Shown here: positions 1 through 12,500 of the stretch, piece after piece | Layout of the letters: every line of letters begins with the position of its first letter | Numbering within the stretch: position 1 is the stretch's first letter | Notes under the pieces: model-generated | The model's database searches: none | What the model was told of the DNA's origin: nothing | What the model saw: the letters and a program-made list of their open reading frames with translations, nothing else | Translations under genes and position numbers: made by a program | From: Cloeon dipterum | Lineage: Eukaryota; Arthropoda; Insecta; Ephemeroptera; Baetidae | Direction: 5' to 3' | Length of the DNA stretch: 64,000 bases | NCBI RefSeq assembly: GCF_949628265.1 | Contig: NC_088788.1 | Coordinates: 33,528,335 to 33,592,334, forward strand

Positions 1-3000
1 ACATACTGCCGTGAGCACCTAACTAAAAATAAATATTTTACGGGTGGCGAGATTCAACAGCTGCACTGGTTCCCCTGTTTTTGGCAAGCTGAGAGATTCT
101 AGATGTGTGCTGACACAAACTAATCTAGCGGCACACTGCGCCCGAGTGATGACGAAAAGGCCGTTGAACCCGCTCGCGCGAGAAATCATAATGATAATAA
201 TTCGCCTCTGAATCAGGGCGATCAAAGTGAGGAATTTTCGCAGCATCCCTTTAGTAGTAAATTATGTTGTTGGCACGCAATGAATAGCAAGCGCCATGTG
301 CGACGCGGCCGACTTTTCTAGTAGTCATCCATCACGAAGAGCTAAAACTTTGTGTAGAGCTCACTGAGTCATTAAAGGGGTCGGAATCGTCTCGACTTTT
401 GCATCTTGGTTCCAATCCACATTTTGAGTCGCAGCATTAAAATGCGGTGAAAACAATAGGCTGGGCTTCTCAAATAAAATATCGTTCCTACCTCATCTGT
501 TTTTTTAGTCTCAATAATTACACAATCGTCTGGTCCGCATCCAAATGAAATCTCCTTCGATCAGGCGTCAGGTTTCTATTATTTGAATCGGCCCCGAGAT
601 TATTCTGGCACACAATGAGTGTGCTAAATCGGCGACTTTTTCAAGCCATCAATTCATTGGAACCGCGATGATGGTAATAATACACGGCAATAAAACGTTC
701 AGGCCCGTCGGTGGAAGGCGCAAAAGAAGAACGGCGTGCACCAGTTGAAATTTAGTGCTGCCAGCGAGAGTGAGAGAGTGCGATTCGAAAACAGCCTGCC
801 TGCCTGTACACGCACCCGTTTTACGACGGTCTACTGCTGGTGCTCTGTGCTCTCAGCAACCACCCAATTCGAAAGCGAAACGGGTGGCCCATTCGAGAGA
901 TCATACGATTTTGCAAATATTCGAGTCAAGCGCCGACGCACACCGAAATAATTTAACGGCTGGTTCAAAATAAATTCGGCGACCACGCGCGCACGCACTT
1001 TTTTTTAATTCGGTGAAGCCTAGAGACGTCCCGCGGCGGCCTACGTGCTCATCTTCTCTCTATTATTTGTTTACTTTCACTCTTGAAGAAGCGGCGACCA
1101 CCGGCAGCTTTAATGGCCGGCCGACCGGTTCACGCAATCGCGCGGCATGTGCACCGTTTCATACTGCACTTTAGCCATCCGGATCCGATTTCACCTCTGG
1201 ACAGCGACGGCTGGTGCCGGGGGCTGTTTTTCGGGTCGGTCATCAACCCTCGCTGCGGGTTTATCTCTCTAGAGAACGCTCGTGCAATGGCTCGTAAAGA
1301 TAGAGCTCGGTCGGTGCTGCTGCTGCTGGCTCCAGCCACGGCCGGGAAATTGGATTTGGGCCACGCGACAAATAAAACAATCAATCTCTTTTCTTTTGCA
1401 TTATTATCCGCGCGTCTTGTTGCGAGCTATCCCAGGAATTTTAAGCACTTCGCAAGCCACAAGTTGCGACGCTTTACGCCTTCTGATCCGGAACTATATA
1501 GCAATTTGCCTTGCTAAGCATTCGATTCATCACTGTCAGCTGGGGCAAATCAACACGTTGCATTGAGCACCCCGGTAGAAACTATTAGCGAACTTCTTGC
1601 CATTCTTCCGCCACCCGGTCTCGCACTTAATAAATTATACTCGCCTGCCTGCGGGGGATCAACGCTCTGTTTGCGAGTAATAGGCTTTATTTCGCGAATA
1701 AATCTTCCTTAACAAGCTTCCGGCATGAAATACAACCTGAAATGAAATGTCAAGTTAGTTGCGGTGTAGCGTGCTTTCTTTTTGAGGCTAACTTTGGGCT
1801 TCTTGGTCTCTGCGGAGCTTTTGGGCAGAGAAGAATGGTGCTGTTTCCTTTTTCTCTGAGTGTGTCGCACAAAAATTGTTCTTTTTCACGGCTGCTCCGC
1901 CGTTTCAATTCTGTTCAGGCCCATTCAAAGCCAAAAAATGAAGCGCGAGAATGCGAGCTTTGCATCATTAAAGAAAATAGGATAGTTTTTGTTTATTTTT
2001 GTGGAAAAATAAGGAAAAGTTAGGAATGTTGTTCAGCAGTTAAGACTTGCTGATGCATTAGGTTTTGAAACAACGAATACCTTTTTCTATCTATCGAGGT
2101 GACCGATTTCGTAAAGCTGCGCCGAGAGAAGCTACAAGTGCATTTTTATTAACAGTGTAGCAGTGGCGCGCGAGCACAATTACCCAACAGAATACTTTGT
2201 GACTACAATTTAAAGCCTGTTGGCCGCCGGTCGCTCTCTGATATTTCTCGGCCCGTCTTTAAACATGCACTTGATGTCGAAGGAGCACGCTGTGCTCGCT
2301 TTGTGTGTTTGTGCTAGCGCGTAAGTAAGAGCGTGCTGTGCAAATCTTGGCTCGGTCTTATTTCTACGTCTGTTTGCCAGCCGGGCGCGGAAACCACATA
2401 AAGTTTATTGTGTAAACTCAATTTCCAGGGAATGGATGTAGACCTACAATACGTATTCAATCGAAATGCTCCAGATGAATCTCACTTTGCAAATCGAGTT
2501 TCGTATTCGCTGCAAAAAAAACTGCGTATGCCCCTGACAAGAAGCTAAGCGCGTTTTCGCGCGCAGCGAAAGTTTCTCGCTCACGAAACTCGCTTCTTTC
2601 CTCGAGAGTTTAACTGTAATAACAATAGCAAGGGAAGTTTTTAAAAAGTTTTATCTGAGAGCGCGAAGGAACGCACTAGTGGTGGATTATTTACGAGATA
2701 TGCGACTGCATGAAATATTATCCTTGTAGACATTTTTGCGAGGATTACCCGACAAGTGAGGGGCAGGTAGAGTCGGTCCCTCGATTGTATCGACGGCAAT
2801 TTATGCTAATCACAGTCTCGCTCACCAAATGGGATTAATTTATGCCGTCGCGCTGGTTATAAATAATGAATGGGGCGTTTCATGAGGTTCCTAGAAGTCT
2901 GTCTCAATCTGCAGGCTGAAAGTGGCAAAAGGGAAGTAACCAGTAATTTTAAAGACGAAACGACAAATTATAATTTTAAAACTGCCTTGTGTATCTCATG

Positions 3001-3363
3001 AAAGGTATGTCTCCATAAAACAGACGGCTCATGCATGGAACCTTTTCATCACTGAATTTCCTTCTATAGCTTCAACAGCAGTGCATGATTTTCGTGTTAA
3101 CCACGCTAGGCAACTTCTTGACACGAAGGTTGCGCGGGTTGCATAATTTTGAAATGCCACAAAAAGATTGTATGGCTCTCTTGGGGCTTTATCCGGGTGT
3201 ATTTGACATTAAGTGCTTTTTATCCTTCACTTGCGTGCATGCATCGACTTATATTTCAAACCAAGGCTTGCAATATAACACAATTACGATTTTTTCCAAC
3301 AAATTTTGTGTCCCTGTGCTGTTACCCGCCTGACTAATCTGCTCAACCTTTTCTTGCTTGCAG
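1..3363 (+). other. sima: Left-edge intron of the HIF-alpha gene
   Basis: This stretch ends in a good 3' splice site (pyrimidine-rich tract then CAG at 3361-3363) that opens directly into a PAS-B coding exon in the middle of a codon. It is therefore best read as the 3' part of an intron, with the bHLH and PAS-A exons to the left of the window. I found no convincing coding exon in it. The short reading frames in the GC-richer part (about 700-1570) overlap each other on both strands and match no family I know. Confidence 0.6.
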
Positions 3364-3511
3364 TGTTCGCCAAGGGCCAGAGCGAAATCGGTCGCTACCG
3401 CTTCCTGGCACAGGGCGGCGGCTATGTGTGGGTGCTCACGCAGGCCACCCTTCTGCACGGCGGCAAGGCGCAGCAGCCCATCAGCGTCGTGTGCGTCAAT
3501 TTCGTCATAAG
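3364..3511 (+). CDS. sima: HIF-alpha exon: end of PAS-B domain
   Basis: The exon reads (L)FAKGQ..GRYRFLAQGGGYVWVLTQAT, then a variable loop, then SVVCVNFVIS. This is the last strands of the HIF PAS-B fold; the vertebrate counterpart has KGQ..TGQYRMLA, GGYVWVETQAT and CIVCVNYVVSG at the same places. The donor is G|GTAGGA at 3512. The split codon AG|C joins to the exon at 17272 and gives Ser-Gly, as in the family. Entry is two bases into a codon, so the upstream exon supplies the first base of a Leu codon. Confidence 0.93.
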
Positions 3512-6500
3512 GTAGGACAGACGGCTTTCCTTACTCGATATTAACCGACCTGCCGACCGCATAAGCCGCACTTTTATCGGTCTCGTGGATACACCGCTTG
3601 AATTTCAGCGTAAATAGAATATAAGAGACACGCCGATAGACAGCCGACCGACTCCGTAAAACGGTCGTAAAAAGTTGCCCGCGCGCACTTTCCGCCCGCA
3701 CGAAAGATGTTTATCCAGCAGTCGATCCGACACACAATGCTCGTGTTTTTTTTCACGCACTCCTAACGCGTATAATATGAATAATTTGCGCACGCATTCC
3801 CATCGCGAATTCCCGGCTCGTACCACACTAGGACTGGAGATTTACTCGCATTGACAGTAAAAAATCACTGCGGTAAGCTTCGCGCCGCGAGTAGCGAGCG
3901 GAGGGAGGGAAAAGGGCTGTTTTATGCAGGAAGCACGGCGCTATGCACAAAGTTCGAGTCACGTCCCTAAATTCCGCGTTGCTTGCAACCCAGGCTTCTT
4001 TCCCTTTTTTCGGGTGCGCCATCCTTCGCCGCGTGTGTGCGTGGTGCAATTTTTATGGGGCCGTTTGCCTCCCTCGTTTGTTTGCTGGCAAGTAAAGCTC
4101 ATCACCAGCCTCGCGGTTTCTTTTTTTCGTTTAGCGAGAAATATGTTAGCAATAAATTCCATAACTTAGAACGAAGGTTTTTTTAATAAGTTTGAAGGAA
4201 AATCTTATGAAAAGAGGGGACAGGGGAAAATGAAAAAGGAGATTTGTCACACGGATGGAGTTTACGCAGCTAGCGCAAAAAAAACACATTTGACAGATGA
4301 AGTGTCGGGTCGGCTGTGCTGCATATTTGGAAATGACGGGAAATCACTCCCGCATGTACAGCATAGCCAACTCGTCCCCAGTTTTGACAGTTTTGAATAT
4401 AGTTTATTGCAGATTAGCTGTAGATTTCGTCCAATTCCATACTTCAGCCAACTTGAGACTTCATCTGTCAAATGCGTTTATTTTTTCCCTCCGTTAACTT
4501 CATCCATGCAGTAAGTCTCCTTCTTTTTCCCTTTCATGTTATCTAAAATCTTGTTCCCTTGACAAACTGCTTTAAAACTGAATCTAAAATAACGCAGTCG
4601 GCAACAAAGTGCTGGCTCTGAATTTAAAATATATTTGGCCATGGGAGCATGTGATATCAGCTGCCAATAACAAGCCGACTCACTGAAGGCCCGTTTAGCG
4701 CCGCACGGAATTAATACTAAGCTCAGCCAAATCACGCCTGATGGGAATCGGGCTCTAAAGCTGATTGTCTAGACCATTCTCTTGTTAGTATAGTGTTTGG
4801 TGTTTGGTGGCTGTAACCAACTTTAAGAGCGTACTCTACTCTACGGCCTAGTTTGAGGGAAAACAATAGAATAAAAGTGTCGGCGTGTTGTAGTTCTCAT
4901 GAATTAGTGCGCCGAGTGCGAGTGCGTGTAGCAACATTCGTGAACGTCACGTGAAGTTGAATGAGCGCGTGCCAGAGCAGTTTTATTCTTGCCCGTGTTT
5001 TTCTAGAGGTTTGACGGCTTTATCTGCATGCGACGCGCTTGCAAAATGCAATTCGGACCCCTTTGCTCGCTTCTTTTATTGCGCTCGGCGCTCAGCGAAT
5101 CTCGCTTGTCGCAATCACGGGGGTGTTGAAACCGCGTCGAATTCTCTAAACCTTTTGATCCTCTTTTCTGCCGTCGGTACTTCAGGGTCTAATTAAAATA
5201 TTACACGCTTTGATGTTTGCGCAAGGCTGCCAATTTCAATCTCACCGCCCGCCCTCCACAGCTATTTTTGCCCCGATTCAGAAGCGAAACAATGAGCAAG
5301 GCGGTCTAAATTTATATTTGGAGAGGACGTCCATAAAACACGGCATGCTTCAAGTGCCCTCAATCCTGCACCAGAACAGAACGAGAGACTTGATCTCTCC
5401 TTCTGAACTTGCTGACCTTTTTAGCCGCGTCTCTTTTATTTTTTCAGGGCTCTAGCAGATCGTTTTAAGCGTTTTTAACCTCAAAGCTGTTCTATTTTCA
5501 AATCGCTTCATTTTTCTTTCGCGGAAAGCTTTTAAAAAGCCTCTGCGGTATTTGCCCAGTATAATGAGTGCTCATTGTCAGCGCGCAAATCGTCTGCCAT
5601 CTCATTTGCCTAACCACTCTCACTCTCTCATCGCACGCAATTTCCATTTCCCAGCGTAGGAGACAATTTGTGCTGTGATAGCGGAATTTCAATCTAGAAC
5701 CAACAAATAATTGATTTCCATTCGACGTCGCCCGCCCATAGTTGCCAGCCAGCGTGAGGCGGAGATAAGTGTGCGCATGCTGCGGAGGCGACGAGATTCA
5801 TTGTTGTTGCCGGGGGGCGAGATGGAGCAAGCAAAACTGGCAGGAAAAGTAACAATTTCGCTAGTGACGCGTAAACCCCCTGTGTGTTGCTGGCCGAGCG
5901 GTCGATGCATCAATGTATTTATATGTGCCGTGCCGGCGAACGGCGAATGAAGGTGTACAAATGTGCGGCGTGGCTCTCTCCTCTGCACGCATCATTTTCT
6001 CGAGAGATAAAAAGCAGCCCTGTCACTTAATAGACAGGCGCCTGCTTCCGCTTTTCCGCTCCAGCCTGCAGAAAGAATTTCCTATTTTGCAGTGTCAGTC
6101 ATTGGCAGGCCTAATATGCTGACAGGCCCTTATGCCCGCCTCGGCGCGGACCACTCGTAATAATGCAATATTACGTCCCTGCTAGCTCTCGCTCGGACCA
6201 CATCGTTAGACGCTAACGTAAGATAAAGACCACTGCCCCGCCGCGAGATTTAATCTCGCCGAAATCCTCCTCCTCCTGTCACTTATTTCGTACTGTCAAA
6301 CAGTTTTCGCACGAGTGTTTATTCTGCGTGGTGTGCTATTAGTTCGGTGCCCGCGCGTTTGACGATTCCGAACAGGTTTTGTTAAATTAAATTCAGAAGA
6401 AAGAAAAAAGAAAGAGCGGTAAATTTGGCACCGGCTCCTCGCAGGAGGATATATATTATTCTGTGAAGCACGAACAGAGATGAGCACGGCGTTTGGCATA

Positions 6501-9500
6501 AATCAGAGAGGAAATAATATTCTACTGGCCAAGCTAGGGAAAGACCGCAGTGTGGCTGAAAGGCACAAATGAAGCTCAAAACTTTATCTGTAAAGGAAAT
6601 TTCTAGATAACTTTGAAGGTGTGGCACCACTTTAACTTTGTTAATTCCATGACGTAAAATAGGCCCTGAACTTGGGCAGTCTTAGCCTCAAAGTTTGCGT
6701 ATCATCACCTTTTATTATTCTAAAACTGTCTTTATCTCGTCATTAAAAGCTTTTTTTAAGTTTGAAATTTAAACGGAAGCGCTCATAGTCTCGGGAACCT
6801 CTTGAGAATTAATCCAGACGACTGCTTACAATGCCCGTACGCCACGTTTCATAATAAAACTTTGCCTGTCAGCGGAGGGAGAAGCATTAATAAAACTCTT
6901 TTGTCGCCTGTCGCCGTCATTTTGATTTATCCACTTCCAGCAGTAAGAGGATGTGCTGTGCTACTTAATTGTTTGCTGATTCAATTAACTGAGTCTCCTC
7001 TGAGAAATTTGCATCGTTATTCCTTGGCAGTTTGCTTCTTCTCTCGCTGCGGGCTGTTTAAAATGAGACACCGCCGAGCAGCTCGATCTCCTGTTTCGTG
7101 CACACGGAAAATTTCGAAACCCAATTAAATCCACACACGCCCGGCGCAAATGGCATGCGTGTGCAGCAAAGTACAATATATAAGAAGGCCGTACTTGGAC
7201 TTGTTGTGCTGTCGGCCAGTTCCTTTTATTATCCGGCTCTGAACAATTTTATATTCAGCGGCTTTTACATTTTATAACGCTTGCAAAAATTTGAAATCCC
7301 GGCTCTTAAGCTCTTTCAATTTGCTCGTCGACGCCAGTTCAGTGAGTTAGCTGCGTGTGCCGCCTCCGCCGAATACATTACGCCCGGCTCCATTCGCGGG
7401 GACAAAAAGGGGGTGCCGCACAGAGGGCGCGTTCACATAAGCCTTTCGAGAACATTCGCTTTCGCTACTCGCTGCATTAAAGCCCCGAAACTGGCGGGTG
7501 CCCAGCGAATCCGAACCATGCCGCTGCAGAGCCGAGACCTTGAGGGGAGCTACGCAGTCATCAAAAGAATCATGATTCGTCAAAAACGCGTCGCTTTTTT
7601 TGTGATTGCCTCTGAAATTTATTGCGCTAAGCTGACGCCACTTGCAACAGGGATGACAGAATGTCCTTGTCAACGTCAACAATATTATTACAATGTTTGC
7701 ATGCTGTAGCGCCCAGCTTGATATCACCCGATGATCAGAATCAGATAAGAGAGCTGTTTTTAATTGGAGGTTTTGTTCTTATTATTTTTATTTTTGCTGA
7801 GTTATTTTTCACTTACTGTGGATTGATACAGGGTGACAATTAAAAATTATTTGAATTGTCGGATGCAACAGCAGTTTATTGATAAAAAAATGTACTGCAA
7901 TTTACAGTAGTCAAAAAAAGACCTTGCTAAAGTACAAATTCAAGCTATTTAAATTATATCCAAAATTTACAGCGCTTGACCACATTTCATTGGTAGATTT
8001 CGATTCTTCACGTCGAGATCTGTACAACAACGCATTAAACCTTTTAGGGAAACTTTTTGTTATGAATTTTAATAAGATTTAAAGTAGGGATGAGACAGTT
8101 CTCACCGTTTGAAAAGCATGCTAACTTAGCAGCCACATTTCTAAAAAACTTACACTGCTACTTGGGTCAATTTTTGCATCAACTTTCAAGCTCATGAATT
8201 GGCAACAAGCATTTCCCAGCATTTTGCAGTACCTTTAAAGCACGATATTTACCATAATTATTGCTTAGCTATTTCCCTAAGAATTTGCCAGCTGTAGAGT
8301 GTCGACCCAGAAACCTGTTATTAATCTGAGCAAAAACAAAGGGTGCGTTAATGACTTCGGATGGCGCGCATCTCTTTCAAAGGTACATACCGCGCCGCAG
8401 CACACCCCCTGCCCGAAAAGGAGCTCAGCAGAGCAGTTTTGACTCCATAAACGCAGGCCCCTTCTGATAATCGCATACGGAATATATAGGGCATCGAGCG
8501 CCTGTTTTGCCAGGGCTACGACGCAACTCACAAGCCCGATTAGTTAATAAAAACGCATGTACTAACAACCAAGACACAGCGTCGCAGTAGCATATCTAAA
8601 TTACACAGACGCACGGTCCCTTTCAGAGTGATAAAATTACACACCAGCGCAATTTGTCTTGCTTGCTGCTCCAATTTGGAATTAGGGGACTAAATATATG
8701 TGCTGCTCTGAGCGCAGCGTCTCTTTTCGGCGCGCCTTTAATTATTCGAAAAGTGAGAGCGACGAAATGAGAAATTCCTGCATGTCGCTGTTGCTGAAAT
8801 GCAAATAATACACTGCCGACGAGCCACACGCTGCTCATTCGCCAAAGTGCGTGGCTGTGTGCTAGCTGTCCGCTCCGTCAGTCAGATGTTTTTCTTCAGT
8901 ACAAAGCAAACAACAACCTCCCCGGCTTGCGAAACAACCTCCTCTTTTCGGCCGCAGCTGCACGAATATAAATTTTTATTCTTTTCTTTCACGTTAGTTG
9001 GCCCTGCTAGCTGGAGCTGCAGATGATGACGACTTATTCGGCATGATCGATCCTCTCTGAAGCGATTTACACACAAGGTCAAGGGTTCATGCCGTACGAT
9101 GGATACATCTCGCGTGACCTCCGGAGCACTGTTTGTTAATTCCGAATTCGTTGCCTTTTTGACCGGCTTGCTTCAGTGGCGTTTTATCCAGTCGGCATAC
9201 TAAATTAGACGTCGCCACAGTTTCCTAATATTTTTTAAACCAAACATTCGACCATGGAAAATTTACAAACTTGTTGGTCGCGTGCCTTTTAATAGTATTT
9301 TTCTGATCACAATCTGCAACGCATTAGTTTGTTGAATCCTGATTGTAATTTTGCAGGCAACTGGTTTGAGAATAAAAACGTTCCTTTAGAAAAAAGTGTC
9401 CTTCTAACTTTGCTTAATCAAATTAAGTTTGCATTTCTGGAGTTTCATGGCGGTCCCTCTCGCACTGAAACTCATCCTTCTCAAGTTGTTTTCGGCCAGC

Positions 9501-12500
9501 GGCATCCTTTGTGGCCGTTTTCCACATCGATCCGTACTCTACTTCATACATAAAAGCTGTGGGGACACTTTTTGCTTGCGCCTACTCGCAAAGACTTCAG
9601 CGACAACGAAAATAAATTTCTGCTTACTGCCGCAACACCCTGGCTGGACCCGTGTAACTTTCGGTGCGTAAACATCGATCACAATTACCCGGCACACAAT
9701 CCGGCTACCCTGTTTGCACACCACTCGCCTGCCTATTTGAGCAAAACGCGAATCGAAGGTGCCACTTTAACGGCAGCAGCCTAGAAAAAAACTGCCACGA
9801 AGCAAGAAGTCCAATTAAACGCATGGACGGCGGGCGGGCGGGCGGGGGTGCCCATGCTGTTGTCGGTTATTTATCGCGATCGCTGCGGCAATCTTTTCTC
9901 TTGTCCCGCGGAAAAACTTTGCCTGCCCATTATATTCTCATTTTACAACCCGGTGGAGAGCAAACGCGCGAGGCTGTGTGTGCGTTCTGCTGGTGTGCTC
10001 CAGATGGAAATCCAATACGCAAAAAGCAGCTCGGCATTCTGGCATGAATATAAATTTTACTTTTTCCCGTCCCGAACGGCCGGATCAAGATGTACGCTTG
10101 ACGAATCTCCTGTCGATCGCACCACCGGCTGATCGGTATGCAATTCCAGCCCCGTTGTCGAATAGTCAGCTGCTCGCGATATTTACTTTTTGCCGCACCC
10201 GCGACCTTTGACCTTTGATGTCGGATGCACGATTCGCGGCGGCGGATTGGCTTGCTGGCAGGCGTGCAGGCGACCAGCCCCTCGCCCCTCACACCCCCGG
10301 CAGCCAGCCAGCGAGCTCGCAGCGTTGCGAATTTAGTGCCGTGTTTTCCAGAAGGAAGGACGCGGCCTTGAAATTCGGGACCGAGTCACGTGACCCTCAT
10401 CCCCCACAGCCGGTGGAATGGGGTCGATATTGGGCGCGCTCCGGTCCACCCCCGCGCGCGGGAGAAGCGCTGATCAATCCCGCCCGACTCCTCTCGACCG
10501 TGTCAGAGTTCATCGCCCGAAGGGTTCACCCCCGGCTGACCTGGTTTCTGGGGTGCTCCCTTTCTTTCTCTCTCAATTCGGCGAAAAAGGGGCCGCGTTC
10601 ATCTTGATCGCGGAGCGAGCGAGCAACCCCGAGCCGGTTGCATTTTTCCGCCAGCTAGAGGCGCTCGCACAGAATGGTCCCCCTCTTCTGCTACTCGCGC
10701 TCGCTCACCACCGCCAGCCAGCTGTGGTCGGTATACCAAAGCAGTGAGGCCAAGACCGCCAGTGCATGGACCAGCAGCAGTTCCTACGGCTCTCGCGGAC
10801 AGACGCACGCTAACCGGAGACTGCTTTTTCATGTGTCACTCGTTCCACTGTGTAGGTATCGCGACAGGCGAGAAGTGTCATTCCTTTTCCAGTCCAGTCC
10901 CGCTTCCCTCGACGCAGTTTTCCGATTCGGAGCACAACCCGTCGTTTTTCTCGCATTCCAAAGAGTCCACCCCCTCGACTCGTTAGTCCGCCGTTCCTGC
11001 AGCCTCATTAGATTAGCAGCATTTTTTCCGCTTAGCTTGCTAACAAACCAACCCGCCTGCAGCAGCGGCGGCGGCAATTGCGTGCAATTTTGGCTCGGCA
11101 GCACCGTATAACCTTTAACACTCGCAGCACGAGAGGCGGCTCGCTCGTTTATATAAATCTCAATTGGCCTAGAGTATCATTCTGGAACCCCACTGCCTGG
11201 AATCCAGCCTGCCCGCTACCGATGCCGCCGCCGCTGCTCTCGTCAATAATAAATCTCAATCGTAAATGGAGTATTATGCTCGGCTCATTCAATCCCGCGC
11301 CTACTCACTTGCATCTCGGCCACATGCACCGCGTCACGCGGCATGCATGACATGTTTGTGTCTGTGAAGTGCATTCCCGAGTGTTATTACGGTCGCAGCC
11401 GAGCCCCGCTCGCGCGGCCAACACACAGTGTCTGTGTATGAGTGTGTTACGTGTGTGTTACAGTATTCAGCCGGTCGTAGTAAGTAATAGTTGGCACGGC
11501 TCCAGGCCGATCAGCAGCGGCCACATTGCAAAACGCAGGGGCGCATCAAGCCCAATAAAAAAGGTTACACAACGCCCAGGACAAAGACCGGTGCGAGCCG
11601 CCTGATTTGATTTGCACCTTTTAGTAGTTATTTCTTTCTTTGACGAGTTGGAACTCGATTTTCTGGTCACTTTTCCACCCCACTGCCCGAACGAACTACG
11701 TGTGCGGCGCACTTGCCCGCACTCGCGGACGCCGAAGCAAAATCGATGCTGAAAATTAGTGTGGATGGTGCAGAAATTGGAGCAACGCAGGCATCATCTG
11801 TCATGCTTCCTGTCGACTGCAAATGCTCAGCAAGTTGAGAAGTGCGTGTGTGCCGTGGAATTAAACGTTGACGTGCGGCGAAAAAATCGATTCGCGAATT
11901 TGGCTTTAACCCCTTTCACGGACAAGCAAAAGTATTGACTTTAACTCGTAAAGTCGCTTTTACCATTCGATGAAAGTGAATGAAACGTTTGTTTCTGCAA
12001 CGCGTATAAAATCTGAATAATGGAACTTTGTGCAGACGCGCTATAAATGTTTCGTGTTTCCTTTCTCTTTCTCTCTCGGTTTGCATTTTTCCCTCGAGTT
12101 GAACTGTTATATAAAAATGCTCTTCTTGGCGTCGTGCCAGCACAGCAATCTTGAACTTCAGGCAAAACCCAGAAAACACGCGCCAGAGGCTCGCGGACCG
12201 AGTCCAGAAGCGTCGGCCCTTTTTGCTCGTCCTCCGAAGGTCCCGCACATGTCGCTCTCAATTACTAGTTCGACTTGGCGAGCCTCCAGTTTAATAACAA
12301 GCATCGAAAATAATTAATTAGTTGCTCAGCCGACACGAAAATACCCGCTCGCAAGCACCCTGAAAACGCCGAACCGGTCCTCGAGCCGGGCCGCGGTCGC
12401 TGCACCGATCAATCAATTGTTTGCCACTTCTTAAGTTAAGCAACTCGGGAAGAGCATAATTATTTGATTAGGCGCGAATCGTTATCATTAGCGCGTCTCG

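Noticed and set aside
10215-11111. Several overlapping open frames of 77-145 codons on both strands
   Set aside because: The region is GC-rich, so stops are rare; frames overlap in all phases, are Arg/Ser/Pro-rich, match no family and lack a consistent pair of splice sites.
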